A stretch of 64,000 bases of DNA, taken from contig NZ_JBGVSA010000022.1 in the NCBI RefSeq assembly GCF_041807905.1, positions 1 through 64,000 on the forward strand, read 5' to 3'. Both the position numbers and the translations under genes were made by a program. The notes under the pieces are model-generated. The model did no database searches and was not told where the DNA came from. It saw only the letters and a program-made list of their open reading frames with translations. Positions within the stretch are counted from its first letter, which is position 1. The number at the start of each line of letters is the position of its first letter. This stretch comes from JBGVSA01 sp041807905 (GTDB lineage Bacteria; Pseudomonadota; Gammaproteobacteria; Burkholderiales; Rhodocyclaceae). Below are positions 8,069 through 15,570 of this stretch, one piece after another.

Positions 8069-8842
8069 ATGGAAGCACTACACACCGCCCCCCGCTGGAC
8101 CACCCGGACCATCGACAGCTGGACGCGCTGGGCTCCGAATCAATGGTCGCTGCGCATTCCCCGGCCGGACAACTTCACTTTCACGCCCGGCCACTACGCG
8201 CGCCTGGGCTTGCCCGCACACAGCACGAGCGACATCGTGTGGCGCCCCTACTCCATCGTCTCCGCCCCCGACGACAAACACCTGGAGTTCCTTGTCACGC
8301 TGATTCCCCACGGCCTGTTCACCAGCCAACTGGCGACCCTCGAAGCCGGCGCGAACATCCTGCTCGATCCCGGGGTGATGGGTTTCTTCGTCGAAAGCCA
8401 GCTCGCGCCCGGGCGCACGCTATGGATGCTGTCGACGGGCTCGGGCCTGGGGCCGTACATCTCGATGCTGCGCGAAGGCGGCGTACTGAGGCGGTATGAA
8501 TCGATCTTCGTCGTGCACAGCGTTCGCACGGCCGCCGAACTGGCCTACGCCAACGAATTGCGGGCGCTGGAAACGCGCCACCCCGGCGTGCTGCATTACG
8601 TGCCGGTCGTCACCCGTGAATCCGGCAGCGGCTATCTCGCCCGCCGCATCCCGACGATGATCAACGACGGCTCGCTCGAAGTGCTGCTCGCCTCGTCGCT
8701 CGATCCGGCCTTTGCGCGAGTGATGGTCTGCGGCAACCCGCAATTCACCGGCGACATGCGCGCGCTGCTGCGCGACAGGAACTTCCAGCCCTGCCGGCGC
8801 GGACTCATCGGCAGCATGTTGTTCGAAAACTACTGGCAGTAA
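8069..8842 (+). CDS. fpr: Ferredoxin--NADP(+) reductase
   Basis: A 257-residue flavoprotein starting at ATG 8069; the frame is open upstream to 7838 but that part resembles translated leader and crosses the SOS box. The FAD-binding R-x-Y-S motif is RPYS at residues 59-62, the NADP-binding glycine loop is STGSGLGPY at 122-130, and the protein ends in ENYWQ, close to the aromatic C terminus of bacterial Fpr. It moves electrons between NADPH and ferredoxin or flavodoxin and is often tied to oxidative stress. It diverges from the helicase gene. The length fits the family (about 255-260). Confidence 0.92.
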   Translation: MEALHTAPRWTTRTIDSWTRWAPNQWSLRIPRPDNFTFTPGHYARLGLPAHSTSDIVWRPYSIVSAPDDKHLEFLVTLIPHGLFTSQLATLEAGANILLDPGVMGFFVESQLAPGRTLWMLSTGSGLGPYISMLREGGVLRRYESIFVVHSVRTAAELAYANELRALETRHPGVLHYVPVVTRESGSGYLARRIPTMINDGSLEVLLASSLDPAFARVMVCGNPQFTGDMRALLRDRNFQPCRRGLIGSMLFENYWQ

Positions 8843-8863
8843 GCCGGCAGGAAAGGCCCGCGG

Positions 8864-9361
8864 CTAGGTCGTGGGCAGTTCGCGCCAGGTCAGGAACAGG
8901 CGCAGATCGAATTCGAGCTGGTGGTAGCCGGGCGCGATGCTCTCGCACAGCCGATAGAAAGCCTTGTTGTGCTCGCGCTCCTTGAGGTGCGCGAGTTCAT
9001 GCGCGCTGATCATCAGGAGGAATTCCGGCGCGGCTTCGCGAAAGACCGTAGCGATGCGGATTTCTTTCTTCGCCTTCAGGCGCCCGCCCTGCACGCGCGA
9101 GATCGCTGTATGCAAGCCGAGCGCATGGTGCTCGACGTCGAGCCGGCTGTCGTAGTGCACCTTGTCGATGGCGGGTGCGCTGCGCAAGTGGCGCTGTTTG
9201 AGATCCGTGACGTAATCGTAGAGCGCGCGGTCGTTGCGCACCTCGTGCCGATCCGGATAGCGCTCGCCGATGTAGTCGCCCAGCTTGCCGCTGGCGATGA
9301 GCGCGCGCACCTTGTCCTGCAGGGGCGCGGAATAAGCGGAGAGATACTTCAGGCGGTCCAT
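8864..9361 (-). CDS. YgjP-like metallopeptidase (DUF45/M48-type)
   Basis: The frame is open further upstream, but only from ATG 9361 does the sequence make a sensible 165-residue protein (MDRLKYLSAY...). The zinc-binding motif HELAH is at residues 121-125, with a third ligand candidate His131 in EREHNKAF, the layout of the YgjP/DUF45 family. The cytoplasmic role of these predicted peptidases is unknown. It lies 64 bases downstream of the membrane carrier gene on the same strand and may share its transcript. Confidence 0.85.
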   Translation of the reverse strand: MDRLKYLSAYSAPLQDKVRALIASGKLGDYIGERYPDRHEVRNDRALYDYVTDLKQRHLRSAPAIDKVHYDSRLDVEHHALGLHTAISRVQGGRLKAKKEIRIATVFREAAPEFLLMISAHELAHLKEREHNKAFYRLCESIAPGYHQLEFDLRLFLTWRELPTT

Positions 9362-9425
9362 GGCAATACGGCGGCAAGGCGCGCCAGTATGGCCGAAAAC
9401 GCACGATCGGACATCGGCGACGATG

Positions 9426-10781
9426 TTACGAACCTTGCCACGCCGGTGCCGCGGCCTCCGCCTGCGCGGCTCCACGCTGCTCGCGCACCATCGCGGCCTG
9501 ACGACGCCCCAGCCACAGCGCATTGAAGAGCCACAACACCGACAAGGGCACGGCCACGATCGCCACGCCGACCGGCCCGAATCCCATCCAGCCAAGCAAG
9601 GCATACGACCAACTGCCCACCTGGTCGCCACCGCGATAGACCACCGTATCGATGACGGGCTTGGCCTTGTATTTGTCTTCGCGCGAAGTCACGGTGAAGA
9701 GCACTTCGCGCGTCGGCTTGGCAAAGCCGAAATTGCCCACGCGCCGGATCACCTGAACCGCCACCAGCACCGCCACCGTCGGCACCACCGCCAGCACGCC
9801 GAAGCTGATCACCGACACCAGCGGCAGCAGCCCGATGGTGATGGTCACGCCAAAGCGGCGCAGAAAACGGTTGGTCACGAATACCTGGACGACCAGCGTG
9901 AGTACGTTGACCACCAGATCGACATTGGCGAAGAACGCCGTGCGCGCGGCGCGATCGGCGAAATGTTCGGCCACGATGGCGGCCTGCTGGAAGTACAGGA
10001 AGGTCGACGTGATGGCGTACAGCAAGATGTACAGACTGATCCCAAGCAGGTACGGCGAGCGCAGCGTGTGCGCCAGCCCGGCCATCAGGCTGCCGCCGAT
10101 GGGCGCGTCGACTTCCGACCGGGCCGCGGCGACTTCGCGCGGCGCGCGCAATGCAGGCGCCAGCCGCGACAGGCGACGTACGCAGAAGACCGCCAGGCAC
10201 AGCAGCGCAACCGACCCCAGCAACAGCCACGTCGTCGGCACCGAATGCGCCAGCGCGGATGCAATGCCCGAACCCGCCATGGCGCCGATGGTGGCGCCCG
10301 CCGATATCAGTCCGAACAAACGCTTGGCCTGCTCCGTGTCGAACACATCGACCATCAGCGCCCAGAACACGGATACGACAAACAGGTTGAACACCGACAC
10401 CCAGATGAAGAACACGCGGCCGACCCACACGAGCTGACCAGCGGAGGCAACGTGCATGGCCACCGCGAACAGCAGCAGATTGGCCATGAAGAACACGTAG
10501 GTGACGGTGATGAATCGCTCCCGCGCCCATCTGCGCACCAGCGCCGCGTAGGCGGGATTGATGGCGATCATCGCCAGCAAGGTGCCGGTAAAGAGCCATT
10601 GCAGATTATCGACACCGCCCTCGACGCCCATCGCGTCGCGCACAGGCCGGATGACGTAGTACGCCGCCATCACGGCCAGCACGTACAGCCACGCCCAGCT
10701 CAGCGCAATCCACTCGCCGGGCCGCACGTCGATCAGCCTGCGTGGCAGGGCGCCCTCGTCCACGGCGCGCTCAGAGGGCAT
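9426..10781 (-). CDS. Nucleotide-carrier-like (NTT/TLC, MFS fold) membrane protein
   Basis: About 451 residues with roughly twelve transmembrane segments. The opening block RPGEWIALSWAWLYVLAVM and the stretch VIRPVRDAMG resemble the ATP/ADP translocase-like family annotated in many free-living Proteobacteria as MFS transporters. True ATP/ADP exchange is known for intracellular bacteria and plastids; a substrate cannot be assigned here. The ATG at 10781 overlaps the last 11 bases of the aldo/keto reductase gene, which argues for translational coupling and for this start over the ATG at 10817. Confidence 0.8.
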   Translation of the reverse strand: MPSERAVDEGALPRRLIDVRPGEWIALSWAWLYVLAVMAAYYVIRPVRDAMGVEGGVDNLQWLFTGTLLAMIAINPAYAALVRRWARERFITVTYVFFMANLLLFAVAMHVASAGQLVWVGRVFFIWVSVFNLFVVSVFWALMVDVFDTEQAKRLFGLISAGATIGAMAGSGIASALAHSVPTTWLLLGSVALLCLAVFCVRRLSRLAPALRAPREVAAARSEVDAPIGGSLMAGLAHTLRSPYLLGISLYILLYAITSTFLYFQQAAIVAEHFADRAARTAFFANVDLVVNVLTLVVQVFVTNRFLRRFGVTITIGLLPLVSVISFGVLAVVPTVAVLVAVQVIRRVGNFGFAKPTREVLFTVTSREDKYKAKPVIDTVVYRGGDQVGSWSYALLGWMGFGPVGVAIVAVPLSVLWLFNALWLGRRQAAMVREQRGAAQAEAAAPAWQGS

Positions 10782-11736
10782 CGATGTAGGCTTCCATGCG
10801 CCGGCGCATTGCGGCATCCGGCAGGCGCCCCGTTGCGGCGCCGAGGTTGTCGATGACGTACTCGGGCTTGGCCATGCCGGGGATTGCGACCGTCACCGCG
10901 TCGTTCGAGACGATGTACTTGAGGAAAAACTGCGCCCAGCTATGACAGTCGAAGTCTCCCGCCCATTCCGGCAGAGGCCGTCCCTGCACCGCGCTGAACA
11001 AGCGCCCGCGCCCGAACGGCAGATTCACCATCACCGCCATGCCACGATCGCGCGCCAGCGGCAGCAGGCGCTCGCCCGCACCGCGATTGTCGAGCGCGTA
11101 GTCGACCTGCACGAAATCGAGCGTTTCGCGCTTCATGGTGGCTTCGAACGCGTCGTACTGACCGTCGAAGGACGTGGTCATCCCGAGATAGCGAATACGC
11201 CCGGCCTGCTTGAGTTCGCGCAGCGTTGCCAACTGCGTGGCGGTGTCGCGCAGGTTGTGCACGGAAATAAGATCGATGCGATCCGTACGCAACTGGATGA
11301 AAGAACGCTCGATCTGCGCACGGCCCGCATCCTTGCCATTGGCGCCGACCTTGGTCGCCAGGAACATGCTGCGCCGGATGCCCAGATCGGCGACCAGCGC
11401 GCCGACCACGCTTTCTGCCATGCCGTACGACGGCGCGGTATCGATCATGCGGCCGCCCCCGGCTTCAAAGGCCTTCAGCGTCGCCCGCAAGGGCGCGAGG
11501 TCCGCCTCGCTGGCGGCGTCCTCATAGCGCCGGGCCGTGCCCAGCCCAATGACCGGCACGCGCTCGCCCGATGATGGAATCTGCCTGAGGATGAGGGCGG
11601 GTGCGGCCTGCGCGCCGGCCCGCCCTGCCATCCCGAATGCCAGCCCGAGCGCGCACACCTGTCCGATGAAGCGCCTGCGCGATGGAAAATCCGCGCCGGC
11701 CGCGAACGCCGTGCGCGGGGGAGACGTACGCATCAT
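10771..11736 (-). CDS. Aldo/keto reductase with Tat signal
   Basis: I chose ATG 11736 because GGAGG lies six bases upstream; an open frame to 11919 adds no domain. The first about 45 residues are a twin-arginine signal (SRRRFIGQVCALGLAFGMAG, cleavage near AGAQA), so the enzyme is exported folded with its cofactor. The mature part is an aldo/keto reductase barrel: VIGLGTARR, DTAPSYGMAE with the catalytic Asp and Tyr, ATKVG with the Lys, and a His in ISVHNL, all in order. Export of an NAD(P)-dependent fold is unusual but recurrent in this subgroup. The substrate is unknown. It overlaps the carrier gene downstream. Confidence 0.88.
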   Translation of the reverse strand: MMRTSPPRTAFAAGADFPSRRRFIGQVCALGLAFGMAGRAGAQAAPALILRQIPSSGERVPVIGLGTARRYEDAASEADLAPLRATLKAFEAGGGRMIDTAPSYGMAESVVGALVADLGIRRSMFLATKVGANGKDAGRAQIERSFIQLRTDRIDLISVHNLRDTATQLATLRELKQAGRIRYLGMTTSFDGQYDAFEATMKRETLDFVQVDYALDNRGAGERLLPLARDRGMAVMVNLPFGRGRLFSAVQGRPLPEWAGDFDCHSWAQFFLKYIVSNDAVTVAIPGMAKPEYVIDNLGAATGRLPDAAMRRRMEAYIDAL

Positions 11737-12025
11737 GACTTTCCTCCATCCGGTACCGGCGCACGGCCGGCCATGTCGTGGATGCACATCGCGCACAGGT
11801 AGTGCGTCAGCAACAGACACATGAGCCCCCATTTGGTTGCACGATCCGCCCCTCGAAAACCAATTGCGGCAATGTGTCATAGGCCCTGCAGCGTAAAAGG
11901 AAGTAAATGTTCTCTCCATTCAACTGGAATGCATGCGCACGGGCTTTTCCTTGCGTACATTCCCATTTGGGCACTCCGCGCGAGAACCGGCGGCCAGCAA
12001 CACGCAAACCCAAAGAGGAGACAGC

Positions 12026-12235
12026 ATGATCGGCATATTCAAGGCAGTGGCACTCGCTGCGCAGTGGTGGCTCATGACTATCCTGATTCCCGTGGCGATC
12101 TGGCATTGGAGACCGGAATCCGTCGGCGAGAGCGAAACCCTCCGCTCCGTTTTCCTTGTCGTCGCCTGCCTCATCGGCCTGTGCGCCCCGTTCGGCTCGA
12201 TGCACGCTGTCGTGCGCTGGCTGGAGCGTCACTGA
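12026..12235 (+). CDS. Small two-helix membrane protein
   Basis: A 69-residue frame with AAGAGGAGA seven bases before ATG 12026, one of the better ribosome binding sites in the region. Hydrophobic segments lie at about residues 6-27 and 41-60, separated by a charged loop (HWRPESVGESETL). There is no cleavable signal, and no family is recognised. The good start signal and the bipartite hydrophobic pattern support a real inner-membrane microprotein. Confidence 0.7.
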   Translation: MIGIFKAVALAAQWWLMTILIPVAIWHWRPESVGESETLRSVFLVVACLIGLCAPFGSMHAVVRWLERH

Positions 12236-12246
12236 CCGTCGTGGCA

Positions 12247-12277
12247 ACAAAAAGCCCGCTCGGCAAAGCCGGCGGGC
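12247..12277 (-). terminator. Intrinsic terminator of the small gene at 12323-12565
   Basis: On the minus strand a GC-rich stem (GCCCGCCGGC with GCCGAGCGGGC, one bulge, TTT loop) is followed by TTTTTG. A second 8-bp hairpin (GCCCGGTC / GACCGGGC) lies just before it at 12283-12305. Confidence 0.65.
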
Positions 12278-12322
12278 GTCAGGCCCGGTCGCCGCAAGAC
12301 CGGGCAAATCGAATCCATCCGA

Positions 12323-12565
12323 TCAGTTCATCAGGTTATAGCGCAGGCGCAGGTCCGCAGCGATCGCATGCACGACGCCCGAACACGTGTGAGGGCCGGT
12401 ATAGCTGCGTAGATACCAATTGCAGCCGTCTCCATCGGGCACCACCAGTCGATAGAATTCGCCGACCTGGCAGTCGCGGGTTTCGTCGGTCAGCAGATCG
12501 CTGGACTGGAGCTTCGTGTTGAAAATCGACGCCAATTCGGTGGCTGAGACAAGTTTCCGGTTCAT
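12323..12565 (-). CDS. Small protein, unknown function (80 aa)
   Basis: ATG 12565 is preceded by AAGGAGGAGC, a near-perfect Shine-Dalgarno. The protein is soluble, without signal peptide, and has three cysteines in its second half (DCQVGEF, DGCNWYL, HTCSGVV) together with aromatic residues. It is convergent with the small membrane protein gene and ends at a terminator. No family is recognised. Codon use is that of the surroundings. Confidence 0.75.
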   Translation of the reverse strand: MNRKLVSATELASIFNTKLQSSDLLTDETRDCQVGEFYRLVVPDGDGCNWYLRSYTGPHTCSGVVHAIAADLRLRYNLMN

Positions 12566-12795
12566 GGGGGCTCCTCCTTCGATACACGGGTTTTTCTAAA
12601 CGGAAAATGCGCTTCCGCGTTGGAAATCCAGACTCAACCATCGTAGCGCCATGCGAAATAAAGGCGCTCAGGGCCTTCCCCTAAGGGTTTTGAAACACGC
12701 CCTGCCTTCTTGACCGTGTCGTCGCGGCCCATATGCCCATGGCGACTTCCATGCTGCGCTGCGACGAAACAGCGTGGACAACAGCGGAAGTTGCC

Positions 12796-13134
12796 ATGCC
12801 GGACGACAAACACTTGCTCTCATCCACTGACGACGCGACCAAGCTGCTGACGCTCGTCGCGCTTGGCATTGCAGTCATCGCGGCCTTCCGCGCAGTGCTC
12901 AATCTGCAAACTGCGGGCAGCACAACCCGGTGGCGCGTACGGGCCTTGCCGGAGTCGGTCAATCAGCAGCCCGGCTGCGGCATCTGCCAGGGCGAAATCG
13001 GATTCACGCCGCCCGACGAAGCCGTCACCGCCAAGGCGCTTGCCAAAGCGTTATACGACCGGGGCAGCACCGCAGCGCTCCACGAAACCTCGTACCCCAC
13101 GCCGGGGTACGTGAGCGTGTTCGTGTGCCAATGA
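12796..13134 (+). CDS. Small membrane-anchored protein, unknown function
   Basis: I chose ATG 12796 (GGAAG five bases upstream) over the in-frame ATG at 12733. The 112-residue product has a hydrophobic anchor (LLTLVALGIAVIAAFRAVL, residues about 19-37) and a C-terminal soluble part with CGICQGEIGF and a terminal VFVCQ. The CxxC suggests metal or redox chemistry, but no family is recognised. Confidence 0.6.
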   Translation: MPDDKHLLSSTDDATKLLTLVALGIAVIAAFRAVLNLQTAGSTTRWRVRALPESVNQQPGCGICQGEIGFTPPDEAVTAKALAKALYDRGSTAALHETSYPTPGYVSVFVCQ

Positions 13135-13201
13135 ACCGCATCGCGGCAGCGGCGCACGAGCGCACGCCGCACGAGGCGATCGACATGTATGCTCTGCGGC
13201 C

Positions 13202-13813
13202 ATGGACCTGCACACTTGGCTCATCTACACGCTGGCGGCACTCGGACTATCCCTCTCGCCCGGTCCCAACAGCCTGCTCGCACTCACCCATGGCGCACTC
13301 TACGGACGCCGCAAGGCGCTGTGCACCGTTGCCGGCGGTTCGGTCGGCTTCATCAGCGTCGTGGCGCTGTCGATGTTCGGCATCGGCGCACTGCTCAAGG
13401 CCTCGCTGATCTGGCTCGTCGTGCTCAAGTGGGTGGGCGGAGCGTATCTCGTCTGGCTTGGCGTGCAGGTATGGCGCGCGCCGCCGATCAGCATCCAGCG
13501 GAGCGGACTGGCGGCGGCGAGAAGCGGCTGGTCCATGTTCAGGCAAGGTGCGCTGTCGGCGGTGACCAACCCGAAGTGCATCCTGTTTTTCGCGGCATTT
13601 CTGCCGCAGTTCATCGATCCGGCCCGCAGCCTCGTGCTGCAGTTCGTCATCATGGCCGGCACGTTCGCCACCATCGAATTCATCACCGAGCTGTTCATTG
13701 CCAGCGTGGCGCACCGCATCAGCGCATGGCTGTCGCGCGTGGGCCGCGTCTTCAATCGCGCCTGCGGCGGAATATTCGTGGCGATCGGAGCGGCGCTGCC
13801 GCTGCGGGGATGA
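13202..13813 (+). CDS. LysE/RhtB-family amino acid exporter
   Basis: A 203-residue inner-membrane protein with about six hydrophobic segments. The family signature is clear at the N terminus: LSLSPGPNSLLALTHGALYG, followed by a glycine-rich helix (VAGGSVGFISVVALSMFGIG), and in the middle the TNPKCILFFAAFLPQFI block. LysE/RhtB proteins export amino acids or derivatives such as lysine, homoserine, threonine or leucine; the substrate cannot be told from the sequence. It is a single gene convergent with the diguanylate cyclase. Confidence 0.9.
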   Translation: MDLHTWLIYTLAALGLSLSPGPNSLLALTHGALYGRRKALCTVAGGSVGFISVVALSMFGIGALLKASLIWLVVLKWVGGAYLVWLGVQVWRAPPISIQRSGLAAARSGWSMFRQGALSAVTNPKCILFFAAFLPQFIDPARSLVLQFVIMAGTFATIEFITELFIASVAHRISAWLSRVGRVFNRACGGIFVAIGAALPLRG

Positions 13814-13857
13814 GCAGGCAATCGGGCATTCCATTGGCGCGGCGACGCCTTCGCTGA

Positions 13858-15294
13858 CTACCCCTCCACCCGATTGCGCCCGCCCGCCTTGGCCCGGTAG
13901 AGGCAGTCGTCAGCCACCTTCACCAGCGCTTCGACGCTCTCCACCGTCGTGGAGGATGTGCTGGCCACGCCGATGCTGACCGTCACCACGCCATTGGCGC
14001 CCTTCTCGTGCGGCAGCGCTTGCGCGTGCACGGCTTGGCGAACGTTTTCGGCAATGACCAGTGCGCCGGCCAGATCGCACATCGGCAGTATCACGACGAA
14101 TTCTTCGCCACCATAGCGCGCCGCGCCGTCCCCCTCACGCCTGCATGCCAGTTGCACTTGCTCGGCGACACGCGCCAGCGCCTTGTCGCCCATGGGGTGA
14201 CCATAGTGATCGTTGTAGGCCTTGAACTGGTCGATATCGAGCATCAGGATGGCCAGCTCGCCTCCGCCACGCAGGTGGCGATGCCATTCGGCGCGGGACT
14301 TTTCATCGAACCAGCGACGGTTGTGCAAACCGGTGAGCGCATCGGTGCTGGCCTCGGCACGCAAGCGGTTTTCGACGACATCGAGATGACGCAGATGGCG
14401 CGTCAGGCCATAGGCCAATGCCACCGTCGCCAGATTGAAGAGCAACAGCAGGCCGCTGGTGACGACCGTGCGCGTCTCCCAGGCGCGGAAAATGTCCCTG
14501 CGCGGCACATCCATCCCTACCACGACGGGATAATTGCCTACCCGCTGATACCCGCGCCAATGCGGTTCGACCTCATCGAATCCGTCGACGACGTATTCCT
14601 GCAGGCCAGAGGCGACGAATTGGTGGAAAGCGCCGAGCTCATCCTGCGAGCCCTCCTGCGAGGCAGGCCACTGCGCCAGCAAGGTGCCGTCGAGCAAGCG
14701 GATCGAAACGATTCCGCTCGGCTCCGTCTTCAGCCCTTCAATGAATCTGTTCAGATGGCGCAGATCCTTGATGACGGCGGCAACGCCGACGACGTTGCCG
14801 GCCGAGTCCGTCACGGAGCGGCTCAGCGCCGTAGCCGGGTGAATGTCGTCGTACGAAGGCAAAAAGGGATGGCTCAGATGAAGCACCCCGGGGGCGGCCA
14901 TCGCGGCAGTGAAATACTCGCGCCGGGAAAGATCGCGCTCTATTTCCGATTCGTTGTGCAGGCTCTGCAACAACTGTCCCTGCACGTCTGTGACGACGAT
15001 CGTCCCCTCCACCGAGCCCGCCGCATGCCCCCGGACGAGTGCCGCCAGCGCAGGCCCCGCGATTTCTCGGGCATCCGCCGAGTTCACCACGTTGTTGATG
15101 GTCTGCAGCGTCTGGGCGTGGACGTCCAGATCGCGGAGCAGTTCGCGCTCCACCATGAGCAGGATGTTCGCGCCGCTCGCCCGTGCATATTCGAGTGCGT
15201 CGCGCTTCATGGTCAGCATGTGCCAGCCCGCGAGCACCGAAACCGCAACAGCCAGCACCATCATTACCGCAAAGACGCGGACCGGCTTGAGCAT
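13858..15294 (-). CDS. Membrane diguanylate cyclase with periplasmic PDC/Cache-like sensor
   Basis: About 478 residues from ATG 15294 (AGGGAG seven bases upstream; a second ATG at 15330 is possible). A first transmembrane helix (VFAVMMVLAVAVSVLAGW) precedes a periplasmic domain of about 260 residues with the PDC/Cache-like pattern SRREYFTAAMAAPG and a second helix (SGLLLLFNLATVALAYGL). The C-terminal GGDEF domain has the active motif YGGEEF and, five residues before it, REGD, the RxxD inhibitory site. It should make c-di-GMP under product feedback. c-di-GMP is also the expected ligand of NfrB encoded 10 kb away. Confidence 0.92.
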   Translation of the reverse strand: MLKPVRVFAVMMVLAVAVSVLAGWHMLTMKRDALEYARASGANILLMVERELLRDLDVHAQTLQTINNVVNSADAREIAGPALAALVRGHAAGSVEGTIVVTDVQGQLLQSLHNESEIERDLSRREYFTAAMAAPGVLHLSHPFLPSYDDIHPATALSRSVTDSAGNVVGVAAVIKDLRHLNRFIEGLKTEPSGIVSIRLLDGTLLAQWPASQEGSQDELGAFHQFVASGLQEYVVDGFDEVEPHWRGYQRVGNYPVVVGMDVPRRDIFRAWETRTVVTSGLLLLFNLATVALAYGLTRHLRHLDVVENRLRAEASTDALTGLHNRRWFDEKSRAEWHRHLRGGGELAILMLDIDQFKAYNDHYGHPMGDKALARVAEQVQLACRREGDGAARYGGEEFVVILPMCDLAGALVIAENVRQAVHAQALPHEKGANGVVTVSIGVASTSSTTVESVEALVKVADDCLYRAKAGGRNRVEG

Positions 15295-15429
15295 GTGGGG
15301 ACTCCCTCTCAGGGTGGCTCGAATGGACATAGCCTTGTCTATTCAAACGAATGGGGCCTGCTCCGGACCACTCGATCATAGTCCAGGGAACCCTTTCCTA
15401 CCGGAGTGGGCTCGGCCGAACGCGTCACG

Positions 15430-15447
15430 GTGTGCAGTACTGCGCAC
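15430..15447. promoter_or_regulatory. Near-perfect palindrome upstream of the PAP2 gene
   Basis: GTGTGCAGT followed directly by ACTGCGCAC: 8 of 9 positions pair. It lies in the 276-base divergent region between the cyclase and the PAP2 lipoprotein gene, about 125 bases from the latter's start, and could be an operator. Confidence 0.35.
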
Positions 15448-15570
15448 GACGGCCAGTATGCACACATCATGACATCCCGTGGTGCATATCGACACGTCGT
15501 CATGAAGGCTTAGCAATCGCTTCATACACTCGTGACCGCTTGAAATCACCTCTAGCGGAGCACACCAGAA

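Noticed and set aside
9360..10856. A 498-codon plus-strand frame opposite the carrier gene.
   Set aside because: Composition dominated by His/Arg/Gln, no family match; the minus-strand membrane protein is clearly real.
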